DNA from: Methanomassiliicoccaceae archaeon
Lineage (GTDB): Archaea > Thermoplasmatota > Thermoplasmata > Methanomassiliicoccales > Methanomethylophilaceae
DNA: 57,718 nt
Assembly: GCA_016284295.1 (NCBI GenBank)
Contig: JAEEOP010000009.1
Location: forward strand, 1 to 57,718
Direction: 5' to 3'
In this document: piece after piece, positions 8,826 through 16,676 of the stretch
How positions within the stretch are numbered: position 1 is the stretch's first letter
How the letters are laid out: the number at the start of each line of letters is the position of its first letter
Notes under the pieces: generated by a model
Told to the model about the DNA's origin: nothing
Seen by the model: the letters and a program-made list of their open reading frames with translations, nothing else
Databases searched by the model: none
Made by a program: the position numbers and the translations under genes

Positions 8826-9290
8826 ATGACATACGTAGTCATTCGTGTCCGCGGACAGCCCGATGTCAACTACAACATCGAGCACACCATGGGTCTCCTC
8901 GGACTCAACAAGGTGAACAACTGTGCCGTCATCCCGGAGAACCCCTCCACCAAGGGAATGCTCCAGGTGATCAAGGACTACTGCACTTGGGGAGAGATCA
9001 ACCAGGAGACGCTCACCGCCCTCATCCGCGCACGCGGAAAGGTCGTCGGTGATAAGCCTCTGGACGATGCCTACCTCAAGGAGAACTCCGAGTTCGCCAC
9101 AGTGGAGGACATGGCCAAGGCCATCATCGAGAACAACTACAAGATGAAGGACGTTGTCGGCGTCAAGCCCATCTTCCGTCTGCACCCCCCGATCAAGGGA
9201 TACGAGGGCAACAAGCGCTCGTTCCAGAATGGCGGTGCCCTCGGATACAGGGGAGACAAGATCAACGACCTCGTCAACAGGATGATCTGA
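8826..9290 (+). CDS. rpl30: Ribosomal protein uL30
   Basis: 50S protein, archaeal long type, 154 residues. It starts MTYVVIRVRGQPDVNYNIEHTMGLLGL, the ferredoxin-like uL30 fold, and ends with the archaeal C-terminal domain FRLHPPIKGYEGNKRSFQNGGALGYRG. ATG 8826 is chosen because GGAGG at 8814-8818 lies seven bases upstream; the ATG at 8820, which overlaps the uS5 stop, has almost no spacing. The family usually begins at this point. Confidence 0.95.
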   Translation: MTYVVIRVRGQPDVNYNIEHTMGLLGLNKVNNCAVIPENPSTKGMLQVIKDYCTWGEINQETLTALIRARGKVVGDKPLDDAYLKENSEFATVEDMAKAIIENNYKMKDVVGVKPIFRLHPPIKGYEGNKRSFQNGGALGYRGDKINDLVNRMI

Positions 9291-9300
9291 GGTGTGAGAG

Positions 9301-9723
9301 ATGCCAAGCAGAACCAAGAAATTCAGGGGATACAGGACACACGGACGCGGTAAGAAGTCCGGACGTGGAGCAGGTATCATCGGTGGACACGGTATGGCCG
9401 GATACGGCAAGACCGGGAAGATCGGTATGCTGAAGGAGGACAGGAACTACTTCGGGCGCCACGGTTTCAAGAGACCTCAGTGCACTGTTGAAGCAAACCG
9501 TACGATCAACGTCGGAGAGCTCTCCGAGAAGATCGAGACCTTCGTAGCGATGGGATTCGCGACCAAGGAAGGTTCAGCCTATAAGCTGAACCTGACAGAG
9601 GCCGGGATCGACAAGCTGCTCGGTAACGGTAACATCGACGTCGCCGTCACGGTGACAGTCGACTCCGTCTCCGAGAAGGCTCGCGAGAAGATCGAGGCAG
9701 CCGGCGGATCGATCGCCGAGTAA
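9301..9723 (+). CDS. rpl15: Ribosomal protein uL15
   Basis: 50S assembly protein, 140 residues. Glycine/basic-rich start (RTKKFRGYRTHGRGKKSGRGAGIIGGHGMAG), the FKRPQCTVEANRTINVGELSEKI middle and a C-terminal AAGGSIAE. One of only four genes in the window that use TAA as stop. It ends the ribosomal block proper; secY follows after 22 bases. Confidence 0.96.
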   Translation: MPSRTKKFRGYRTHGRGKKSGRGAGIIGGHGMAGYGKTGKIGMLKEDRNYFGRHGFKRPQCTVEANRTINVGELSEKIETFVAMGFATKEGSAYKLNLTEAGIDKLLGNGNIDVAVTVTVDSVSEKAREKIEAAGGSIAE

Positions 9724-9745
9724 AGATATCGGGAAGGTAGAAGAG

Positions 9746-11272
9746 ATGGAAGAAACACAGAGCCTGTTGTATAAGGTAAAGCCCATATCCGACAGGCTGC
9801 CCTCCGTCAAGAGGCCTGAAGGCCACGTGCACTTCAGGACCAAAATGATGTGGGTCGTTGTCATATTGGTACTCTACTTCGTCATGACGAACGTGTACCT
9901 CTATGGATTAGACAGGTCGACGATGCTCGACATGTTCGCTCAGTATAGGACTATCATGGCCGGTGCTTCCGGATCACTACTGCAACTCGGTATCGGACCG
10001 ATCGTTACAGCTTCAATCATTATGCAGCTGTTCGTCGGTGCAAAAATCATCAAACTCGACCTCGGCAAACGCGAGGACAAGGCCTGTTACCAGTCCGTCC
10101 TCAAGCTGCTGGTCATCGTGATGATCGTCTTCGAGGCCATCCCGCAGGTCGCGGGATACCTCACCCCCTCTGAGGGACTCACAGCCGCCGTCGGCGGTCT
10201 GGGAGGAAGGCTGATCCTCATCCTCCAGCTGTTTGTCGGGTCATATATCATCTTCATGATGGATGAGGTGGTGTCCAAGTGGGGTATCGGAAGCGGTATC
10301 TCACTGTTCATCGCCGCAGGAGTGGCACAACAGCTGTTCACGGGTACGTTCAACTGGGAAATGGTCAACATGGGCTCCATGTCGGTGCCCGGAGGTACCA
10401 TACCCAGGGCGATCTACTACGCGTTCACCCTCACGCCCGAGCAGATGTCATCATATGGGTACGAGTCCCTGTTCCTGGGCAGTCCCAACCCGGTCATAGC
10501 GTTGATCGGTACACTGGTGATATTCTTCATCGTGGCGTATCTGGAGTCGACACGTATCGAGCTGCCTCTCTCCCACGGAAACGCCAGGGGAGCACGCGGA
10601 CGCTATCCGATCAAGCTGATGTACGCAAGCAACATCCCTGTCATCCTGATGTCAGCACTGCTCGCCATCGTGAGCATGGTCGCCCTGCTGCTCTACAGCA
10701 ACGATACCCTCGCCGGAATCCCCTTCCTCGGACACAACGGAGCAATCGGTTACTTCGAAGATGGATCTACAACCGCCGCAGGCGGTCTGGCGTGGTATCT
10801 GTCGGCGCCCACCGGACTCACATCCTGGCTCATGCCCATACTCGACCCCGCCACATATGGCGATGGTCTCCACGGACCTCTGCAGCATCTCGCCCACGTC
10901 GCCGTCTACTTCACAGTGATGGTCATGGGTTCGATCCTGTTCGCCAAGTTCTGGGTCGAGACGACCAACCTCGGTCCCGAGGCGGTCGCCAAGCAGATCC
11001 AGAAGAGCGGTATGCAGATGCCCGGATTCCGCCGTGACCCCCGTGTCCTCAAGCGTGTGCTGGAGAGGTACATCCCCACCATCACCGTGATGTCGGGAGC
11101 ATTGGTCGGAGCATTGGCCGCATTCGCAGATATGGTCGGTACTACCGGAAACGCAAGCGGAACTGGAGTTCTGCTGACCGTTGGTATCATTATCCACTTC
11201 TACGAGGCCATGGGCCGCGAGCAGATGATGGAGATGAACCCCATGATGAGGGGATTCTTCGGTGGAGAGTGA
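9746..11272 (+). CDS. secY: Preprotein translocase SecY (Sec61 alpha)
   Basis: Channel subunit of the Sec translocon in the cytoplasmic membrane, 508 residues with about ten hydrophobic membrane spans. The N-terminal cytoplasmic part has the archaeal pattern YKVKPISDRLPSVKRPEGHV. Conserved elements include the plug-helix region after span 1 (MLDMFAQYRTIMAGASGSLLQLGIGPIVTASIIMQL), the GIGSGISLFIAAGV span and the cytoplasmic loop ESTRIELPLSHGNARGARGRYPIKLMY. A larger than usual external loop (about residues 325-385) explains the length. Co-transcribed with the ribosomal genes and followed by an insertase-family gene, so the export machinery is grouped. Confidence 0.96.
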   Translation: MEETQSLLYKVKPISDRLPSVKRPEGHVHFRTKMMWVVVILVLYFVMTNVYLYGLDRSTMLDMFAQYRTIMAGASGSLLQLGIGPIVTASIIMQLFVGAKIIKLDLGKREDKACYQSVLKLLVIVMIVFEAIPQVAGYLTPSEGLTAAVGGLGGRLILILQLFVGSYIIFMMDEVVSKWGIGSGISLFIAAGVAQQLFTGTFNWEMVNMGSMSVPGGTIPRAIYYAFTLTPEQMSSYGYESLFLGSPNPVIALIGTLVIFFIVAYLESTRIELPLSHGNARGARGRYPIKLMYASNIPVILMSALLAIVSMVALLLYSNDTLAGIPFLGHNGAIGYFEDGSTTAAGGLAWYLSAPTGLTSWLMPILDPATYGDGLHGPLQHLAHVAVYFTVMVMGSILFAKFWVETTNLGPEAVAKQIQKSGMQMPGFRRDPRVLKRVLERYIPTITVMSGALVGALAAFADMVGTTGNASGTGVLLTVGIIIHFYEAMGREQMMEMNPMMRGFFGGE

Positions 11273-11276
11273 GTAA

Positions 11277-12026
11277 ATGGCAAATCCAGGCAGTCCTGAG
11301 AGCATGCAGCAGATCTCGAGCCAGCAGCCGCCGATGATGTCGAACAAGACCATGATCGGTATGTTGCTGGTCCTGGTCATCATGTTCGCTGTTGCCAGTT
11401 TCAGGCAGCAGATCGGTAGCGCTCTGGATTTCGTGTTCCAATACATCGCATTCGACGGGGAATACCCCGTCCTCACCCTTATTATCGCAGGTACGATCAT
11501 GATCACCCTGGGTACGGTCGTCAGGGGATTCCTCCAGGATCCCATCAAGATGGCCAAGAACCAGCAGATCCAGAGCGATTTCAATAAGGAGTTCCGCCAG
11601 GCGAGGATTGAGAACAACCTCTTCAAGATGAAGAAGCTTCAGGAGATCCAGCCTCAGATCACTGGAATGGCCATGCAGCAGAGCACGGACCAGATGAAGG
11701 TCATGCCCATAACCATGGTCTTCGTCGTGCCCATCTACGCATGGGTATGGTACTTCCTCAGCACAGGCGATGCCGACAACCCCGGCAAGTACTTCTGTGC
11801 GGGGAACTCCATCTTCGACATGTGGGGATACGTCCACGTGGAGATGCCCTGGTGCGCCATCGATCTGAACAGCACGCTGTTCCTGAACTTCCCTGTATGG
11901 ATCTTCATCTATACGATGATAAGTTTGCCGATCGGACAAATCGAGAACAGATTGATCAGGCTCTACTTCCTCAAGAAGGAGCTGAGAAGACTCGATCTCG
12001 AAGCCAAGAGGGCTGAGATCGAATGA
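11277..12026 (+). CDS. EMC3/TMCO1/YidC-superfamily membrane insertase (DUF106)
   Basis: 249-residue membrane protein with spans near 22-42, 62-82, 147-165 and 205-225 and a charged coiled-coil hairpin between spans 2 and 3 (FRQARIENNLFKMKKLQEIQPQ). This is the layout of the archaeal DUF106 family, related to EMC3, Get1 and YidC, which insert membrane proteins. A conserved polar MKVMPITMVFVVPIYAW segment forms the third span. It lies four bases after secY, which supports a joint role in membrane protein biogenesis. Function is inferred from family and context. Confidence 0.88.
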   Translation: MANPGSPESMQQISSQQPPMMSNKTMIGMLLVLVIMFAVASFRQQIGSALDFVFQYIAFDGEYPVLTLIIAGTIMITLGTVVRGFLQDPIKMAKNQQIQSDFNKEFRQARIENNLFKMKKLQEIQPQITGMAMQQSTDQMKVMPITMVFVVPIYAWVWYFLSTGDADNPGKYFCAGNSIFDMWGYVHVEMPWCAIDLNSTLFLNFPVWIFIYTMISLPIGQIENRLIRLYFLKKELRRLDLEAKRAEIE

Positions 12027-12556
12027 GAATAACCATCAGCGGTCCTCCCGGATCCGGGAAGACGACCGCCTGCAGCAAGCTTTCCGAGAAGCTCGGAATG
12101 GAGGCAATAGTCTTCGGAAAGATCTTCCGCGAGCTTGCTGCAGAAAAAAACCTTTCTTTGGGTGAACTCGGCGCCATCGCCGAGAAGGACCCCTCCATCG
12201 ACAAGATGATCGATTCCAGGATACTCGAGATAGCGAGGGCCAGGGACGATATCATTCTAGAATCGAGACTTTCCGCCTACATGTGCTCCCGCCACGACAT
12301 ACCTGCACTGAAGATCTACATCACCGCCAGCCCGGAGGTGAGGATGTCCAGGATAGGCGTCCGCGAGGGGGAGACGCTGGAAGAGGCATGCGCCAAGACG
12401 ATCGACCGTCAGAAATCCGAGGCGAAGAGGTACAAGATGTACTATGACATCGACATCGAGGATACCAGCGTCTACGACCTCATCATCAACACCGATGATC
12501 TGGATCCGGACCAGGTGGTCGAGGAGATCATCAAGGCCATGGAAGCGCGGAAATGA
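12023..12556 (+). CDS. cmk: Cytidylate kinase (archaeal type)
   Basis: Phosphorylates CMP/dCMP with ATP. 177 residues; P-loop GPPGSGKT at residues 7-14, then the archaeal Cmk pattern GKIFRELAAEKNLSLGEL and the LESRLSAYM segment, and the lid region QKSEAKRYKMYYDIDIEDTSVYDLIINTD. ATG overlaps the upstream stop by four bases and its own stop overlaps cbf5. The cmk-cbf5 pair at the end of the ribosomal operon is typical of archaea; the eL34 and eL14 genes that flank cmk in several other euryarchaea are absent here. Confidence 0.94.
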   Translation: MRITISGPPGSGKTTACSKLSEKLGMEAIVFGKIFRELAAEKNLSLGELGAIAEKDPSIDKMIDSRILEIARARDDIILESRLSAYMCSRHDIPALKIYITASPEVRMSRIGVREGETLEEACAKTIDRQKSEAKRYKMYYDIDIEDTSVYDLIINTDDLDPDQVVEEIIKAMEARK

Positions 12557-13548
12557 TGATCAAGGATCCCGACGCCATCCCCGACAAGTGGGGGAAGAGG
12601 CCGTCCGACCGTTCCGTCGGCGAGCTGCTCAGGGGCGGGGTCATAATTCTCGACAAGCCGTGCGGACCCACATCCCACCAGGCCACGGCCTGGGTCAGAG
12701 ATGCTCTGAAGGCCGACAGGGTCGGCCACGGAGGCACATTGGATCCGTACGTCAGCGGCGTACTCCCTGTGACGTTGGGCAAGGCCACACGTCTCACGGA
12801 CATAGTCCTGTCCTCCGACAAGGAGTACATCTGCCTGATGAGGCTGCACGGCGACCGCAAGGAGAAGAGGATACGCGAGGTCTTCGCCGAGTTCGTCGGG
12901 AAGATCTACCAGCTCCCTCCGGTCAGGTCGTCGATCAAGCGCCAGCTGAGGATCAGGACCATCAAGGAGCTCGAGATCCTCGACATCAGGGGACGCGACA
13001 TCCTGTTCAGGATGTCCTGCGATGCCGGTACCTACGCCAGGACGCTCTGCATTGACATAGGTGATGTCCTCGGATGCGGTGCGAACATGGTGGAGCTCAG
13101 GCGTTCGCGCTCCGGCAAAATGACGGAGGCCCGTGCTGCCACGCTTCATGACATCAAGGATGCGTACGTCTTCTGGCAGCAGTACGGACGCGAGGACTGG
13201 CTGAGGAGCATGATACTCCCGATGGAGGTCCTTGTGGAGCCTCTGCCTAAGATCGTTGTGAAAGCAACCGCAGTGGATGCCGTCTGCCACGGCGCAGACC
13301 TCAACATCTCAGGTATACACATGCTCGACGAGGACATCCGCAAGAACGCCCTGGTCGCGATGATGACCGCAAGGGGAGAGCTCATCGCCATAGGCAGGAT
13401 GGCCATGTCATCGGCGAAGATCATGGCAACGTCCCAGGGCAAGGCCGTGGACACGGAGCGCGTCTTTATGGACGAGGGCCATTATCCCCGCATGTGGCAC
13501 TATTCCACGGATCTCGAGGAGCTCAAAGAGCCAGAATTCCCCGAGTAA
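12553..13548 (+). CDS. cbf5: H/ACA RNP pseudouridine synthase Cbf5
   Basis: Catalytic subunit of the guide-RNA-directed pseudouridylation complex, which can also make pseudouridine 55 in tRNA. 331 residues. The TruB-type catalytic block HGGTLDPYVSGVLPV carries the nucleophilic Asp at about residue 64; IILDKPCGPTSHQ precedes it. A C-terminal PUA domain spans about 245-325 (LPKIVVKATAVDAVCHGADLNISGI). Coupled to cmk by an ATGA overlap, ending in TAA. Confidence 0.95.
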   Translation: MMIKDPDAIPDKWGKRPSDRSVGELLRGGVIILDKPCGPTSHQATAWVRDALKADRVGHGGTLDPYVSGVLPVTLGKATRLTDIVLSSDKEYICLMRLHGDRKEKRIREVFAEFVGKIYQLPPVRSSIKRQLRIRTIKELEILDIRGRDILFRMSCDAGTYARTLCIDIGDVLGCGANMVELRRSRSGKMTEARAATLHDIKDAYVFWQQYGREDWLRSMILPMEVLVEPLPKIVVKATAVDAVCHGADLNISGIHMLDEDIRKNALVAMMTARGELIAIGRMAMSSAKIMATSQGKAVDTERVFMDEGHYPRMWHYSTDLEELKEPEFPE

Positions 13549-13550
13549 CC

Positions 13551-13560
13551 CTTTTTATTG
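13551..13560 (+). promoter_or_regulatory. TATA-like box before the 13590 gene
   Basis: CTTTTTATTG directly after the cbf5 stop, about 30 bases before the next ATG; likely the promoter separating the two small membrane-associated genes from the ribosomal operon. Confidence 0.45.
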
Positions 13561-13568
13561 CGCTTGCT

Positions 13569-13587
13569 GATTATCCTGAGGATAATC
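13569..13587. promoter_or_regulatory. Perfect inverted repeat just before start codon
   Basis: GATTATCC-TGA-GGATAATC, an 8-bp perfect inverted repeat ending two bases before the ATG at 13590. It could be an operator at the transcription start or a hairpin in the leader that occludes the start. No SD-like motif is seen here. Confidence 0.5.
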
Positions 13588-13589
13588 CC

Positions 13590-13928
13590 ATGTCCCTGTT
13601 CGATAAGAAGACGCAGGTCTATGGTCCCGAGACCCTGGAGGTCGGCACGTTCGATCCCACTGTCGACGGATTCTACCGCAATGTGATCACGATCCCCCTG
13701 GATATAAAGCACAACCATGTGCTGTACGTCAAGGTGAAGGCCGACAAGCCCGTGGACATAGTGGTCGCAAGGGACAACGGCTCTGCCATTCAGCACAAGG
13801 ACAGGCAGACCGATGTCGTGATGGGTCCGTATCCTACTGAGAAATACGACAGTATGGGGATAATCATTGGCGTCTTCCGCGGGGACATCTCCCACGCGAC
13901 CGTCGAGGCCTGGATGGAGAGGAAATGA
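13590..13928 (+). CDS. Uncharacterised 112-residue protein
   Basis: I do not recognise the family. Soluble, beta-rich-looking sequence with no signal peptide (starts MSLFDKKTQVYGPETLEVGTF). It contains LDIKHNHVLYVKVKADKPVDIVVARDNG and ends GDISHATVEAWMERK; the pattern of alternating hydrophobics resembles a small beta-sandwich such as a C-terminal lipid- or ligand-binding fold, but this is a guess. Its stop overlaps the ATG of the following membrane protein, so the two are probably made together and may interact. Confidence 0.7.
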   Translation: MSLFDKKTQVYGPETLEVGTFDPTVDGFYRNVITIPLDIKHNHVLYVKVKADKPVDIVVARDNGSAIQHKDRQTDVVMGPYPTEKYDSMGIIIGVFRGDISHATVEAWMERK

Positions 13929-15007
13929 AGGATAAGAAGCAGGAATTCGAACTCGGCATCGAGAGGATATCCCTCTTGAGGAAGAAGGACAAGCTGACCC
14001 TTCTGGTATTCGCGGCCCTGTTTATAGCCTCCATCGCGGCCTACATAGTTCTGACCGTGGTGTACGAATACACCGCATACACAGGCCTGCCGGTGATGGC
14101 CGTGCCTTTCATGGTCATCGGTGTGGCGAACCACATCCTGAACCGCAACTACATCGTTCTGATGGCGATCCTCGCGATATCGTTGATATCCTACTTCCTG
14201 TTCCCTTCGGTGATCCTGTTCGTGATCTATCTCCTGATATGCTCCGAAGGGCTCGCATGCATGGTGGAGGTCATCCAGAGGGCGCTGTTCTACAGGATCG
14301 TCGGCGCCATAGAGTACATGAACGTCAAGGAGCAGCTGGACGTCGGCGAGATGCTGGTGAAGTTCCTGTTCAACGTTCCGGACAACATCGACACCCGCAG
14401 GATCACGATGGATCTGAACATCGTGAGGAGCAAGTTCCCCTGGAGGGACCTCCTCAACTCGTTCATGATGGTCCTCCTGTTCTCCATGTTCCTTTGGATC
14501 TACGTGTTCATCAACCCGGACATCACCGTTGAGACGGAAGGGGTCCCGATATACACGTTCACGATAGTGCTGTACATCTCGATGCTCGTCATGCCCTGGT
14601 CCGTGTTCAACACCGTCAAGGCGAGGATTGCCTCGGATTACCGCGATTTCAGCCTCTATCAGGGTCTCGTGGGCACTGCGGTGAGGATGTTCATCCCCCT
14701 GTTCATAGTGCTGCTGTTCCTGTTCGTCATGACCTTCACAGGTGTCGGAGAATTGGAGTTCGTGGCGATGTCCCTGGTGTTCATACTGCTGATGCTTCTG
14801 TCCACGTCCATAATGTACTTCATGTGGAACGAGATCGAACTGGTGAACGACATCACCGACAACTGGAGCAGGTTCAGACCCGTCGAACTGTATTCAAGGT
14901 TCCTCTCGGAGGACCCTTATTCCTCTGACGATAGGGATGTGCCAGGCACTCCGAGGCGTAACCCTGCGGACTGCTTCAAGATGGATGTCAGAAACCGGAA
15001 TCCCTGA
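13925..15007 (+). CDS. Uncharacterised multi-span membrane protein
   Basis: 360 residues, not recognised. A short basic N-terminus is followed by hydrophobic segments near residues 22-42, 52-66, 72-100, 180-200, 210-228, 250-275 and 278-300. A soluble stretch (about 105-175) contains MNVKEQLDVGEMLVKFLFNVPDNIDTRR. Translationally coupled to the preceding small gene by an ATGA overlap. Its 3' end overlaps the end of the opposite-strand gene at 14988 by 20 bases. Confidence 0.72.
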   Translation: MKDKKQEFELGIERISLLRKKDKLTLLVFAALFIASIAAYIVLTVVYEYTAYTGLPVMAVPFMVIGVANHILNRNYIVLMAILAISLISYFLFPSVILFVIYLLICSEGLACMVEVIQRALFYRIVGAIEYMNVKEQLDVGEMLVKFLFNVPDNIDTRRITMDLNIVRSKFPWRDLLNSFMMVLLFSMFLWIYVFINPDITVETEGVPIYTFTIVLYISMLVMPWSVFNTVKARIASDYRDFSLYQGLVGTAVRMFIPLFIVLLFLFVMTFTGVGELEFVAMSLVFILLMLLSTSIMYFMWNEIELVNDITDNWSRFRPVELYSRFLSEDPYSSDDRDVPGTPRRNPADCFKMDVRNRNP

Positions 15008-15431
15008 ACTTCTGGTTGAGCTGTCCGGGCGCATTCAGCGACTTGATGATGGGCATGAACACCTGTCCCGAGCTCATTCCGGGCGTCTTGTTGAGTCCGA
15101 TGATCTCCGGCTCATGGTAGTTGGTTATGATGACCTGATATCTCTGGACATTCTCCTCGATCTCCACGACCGGGACCTCGGATGCCTTGAGCGTGTCGAG
15201 GACAACATCCGCCATGTTCTGGATCTGCTCGGGTGTGATCTCGTCCTCCAGCCTGATGAAGAAGGTGTGCTCCAAGGTCTGGGAGTTGAAGATGTACTCG
15301 ACCTTCGAGGCATTGAGGATGGATTTGAACTCCTTGCCCTTCTCATCGTCCTCAACCAGTTCCAGCATGCGCTGTTTCCATGTCTCAGGGATATCGATAT
15401 AGATGGCCTCTTTGCCGAGAATCTTCCACAT
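14988..15431 (-). CDS. Uncharacterised 147-residue soluble protein
   Basis: Not recognised. No membrane span or signal peptide. The sequence alternates acidic helices (TWKQRMLELVEDDEKGKEFKSIL) with strands (KVEYIFNSQTLEHTFFIRL). The start ATG at 15431 lies about 25 bases from a TATA-like GGATTTATAGC on the same strand (15451-15461), so the transcript is probably leaderless. The gene converges on and overlaps the membrane protein gene ending at 15007. Confidence 0.7.
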   Translation of the reverse strand: MWKILGKEAIYIDIPETWKQRMLELVEDDEKGKEFKSILNASKVEYIFNSQTLEHTFFIRLEDEITPEQIQNMADVVLDTLKASEVPVVEIEENVQRYQVIITNYHEPEIIGLNKTPGMSSGQVFMPIIKSLNAPGQLNQKFRDSGF

Positions 15432-15514
15432 GTCCCGCCAATCGGCAGGGTGCTATAAATCCGTAACCATCCGACTCGGAGTATGGCATCTACAACCCTT
15501 TTTACGCGCGCGCA

Positions 15515-15525
15515 CGCTTTTATTT
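15515..15525 (+). promoter_or_regulatory. TATA box for trpS
   Basis: GCTTTTATTTA about 25-30 bases before the trpS ATG at 15550, preceded directly by TACGCGCGCGCACG (15503-15516), a CG-alternating stretch like the palindrome in front of aRF1. Confidence 0.6.
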
Positions 15526-15549
15526 ACGAGCACGCGATAGGGTGCTCCC

Positions 15550-16671
15550 ATGCCAGAGGAATTCACCGTTACCCCGTGGGAGGTCAAGGGAGACATCGAT
15601 TACGATCTTCTCATGAAGAAGTTCGGAACCAGCCCCATTGACGAGGCCCTCCTCCAGAGACTGGAGGGCTATGGCGATCTTCACCCGATGCTCAAGCGCG
15701 GCATCTTCTACACCCACAGGGACCTCGGTTGGCTCTTGGACGAGTACGACAAGGGCAACAAGTTCATGATCTACACCGGCAGGGGACCCTCCGGGAACAC
15801 GCACCTGGGCCACCTCATGCCCTGGATGTTCAACAAGTGGGTCCAGGACACGTTCGGCGTGGAGATGATATTCCAGATGACCGACGACGAGAAGTTCCTG
15901 TTCAAGGACCTAACTCTCGAGGACACATCCAGCATGGCATACCAGAACGCATTGGACTTCATCGCTCTGGGCTTCGATCCGAAGAAGACGAAGATCATCG
16001 TGAACACGAAGAATATCGACAAGCTGTACCCCATCGCGTTGGGTGTGGCGAAGAAGATCACGTTCTCCACCGCGAAGGCCGTCTTCGGTTTCGACAATTC
16101 AACGAACATCGGTTCCATATTCTACACGGCACTGCAGTCCGCTCCCGCATTCCTCCCGTCGGTGGATGCCGGAAGGAGCGTGCCCGTCGTCATCCCCTGC
16201 GGTATCGACCAGGACCCGCATTTCAGGGTCTGCAGGGATGTCGCACCCGGTCTCGGATTCCCCAAGCCGTCCCTCATCTGCTGCAAGATGATGCCCGGAC
16301 TGGCCGGAGGGGACAAGATGTCCTCGTCCGACGAGAATGCGACCATATACACCACGGACACCCCCAAGGCCGTGAAGAAGAAGGTCGGAAGAGCGTTCAC
16401 CGGAGGATGCGTCTCCGTCGAGGAGCAGAGGGAGAAAGGCGGCAATCCCGAGATCTGTGCCGTCTTCAAGTACAACTATTTCATGTTCGAGCACGACGAT
16501 GACGAGCTGAACGAGCTCGCCCGCAAGTGCCGCAGCGGAGAGATCCTGTGCGGAGAGTGCAAGATGTGCCTCACGCAGAAGATCAACGTGTTCCTGGAGC
16601 AGCATCAGGACAAGAGAGAGAAGGCCAAGGACGTCATCGCCGAGATGAGCTATGACGGGTTTGAATGGTGA
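15550..16671 (+). CDS. trpS: Tryptophanyl-tRNA synthetase
   Basis: Class I synthetase charging tRNA-Trp, 373 residues, archaeal/eukaryotic subtype. The HIGH-equivalent is within TGRGPSGNTHLGH (residues 76-88), the KMSKS loop is KMSSS at 256-260, and the AIDQDPH-type motif reads GIDQDPHFRVCRDVA. The N-terminal segment FTVTPWEVKGDIDYDLLMKKFG is typical of archaeal TrpS. pheS follows with its start embedded at the trpS stop, forming a two-gene synthetase operon. Confidence 0.96.
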   Translation: MPEEFTVTPWEVKGDIDYDLLMKKFGTSPIDEALLQRLEGYGDLHPMLKRGIFYTHRDLGWLLDEYDKGNKFMIYTGRGPSGNTHLGHLMPWMFNKWVQDTFGVEMIFQMTDDEKFLFKDLTLEDTSSMAYQNALDFIALGFDPKKTKIIVNTKNIDKLYPIALGVAKKITFSTAKAVFGFDNSTNIGSIFYTALQSAPAFLPSVDAGRSVPVVIPCGIDQDPHFRVCRDVAPGLGFPKPSLICCKMMPGLAGGDKMSSSDENATIYTTDTPKAVKKKVGRAFTGGCVSVEEQREKGGNPEICAVFKYNYFMFEHDDDELNELARKCRSGEILCGECKMCLTQKINVFLEQHQDKREKAKDVIAEMSYDGFEW

Positions 16672-16676
16672 TCCCC

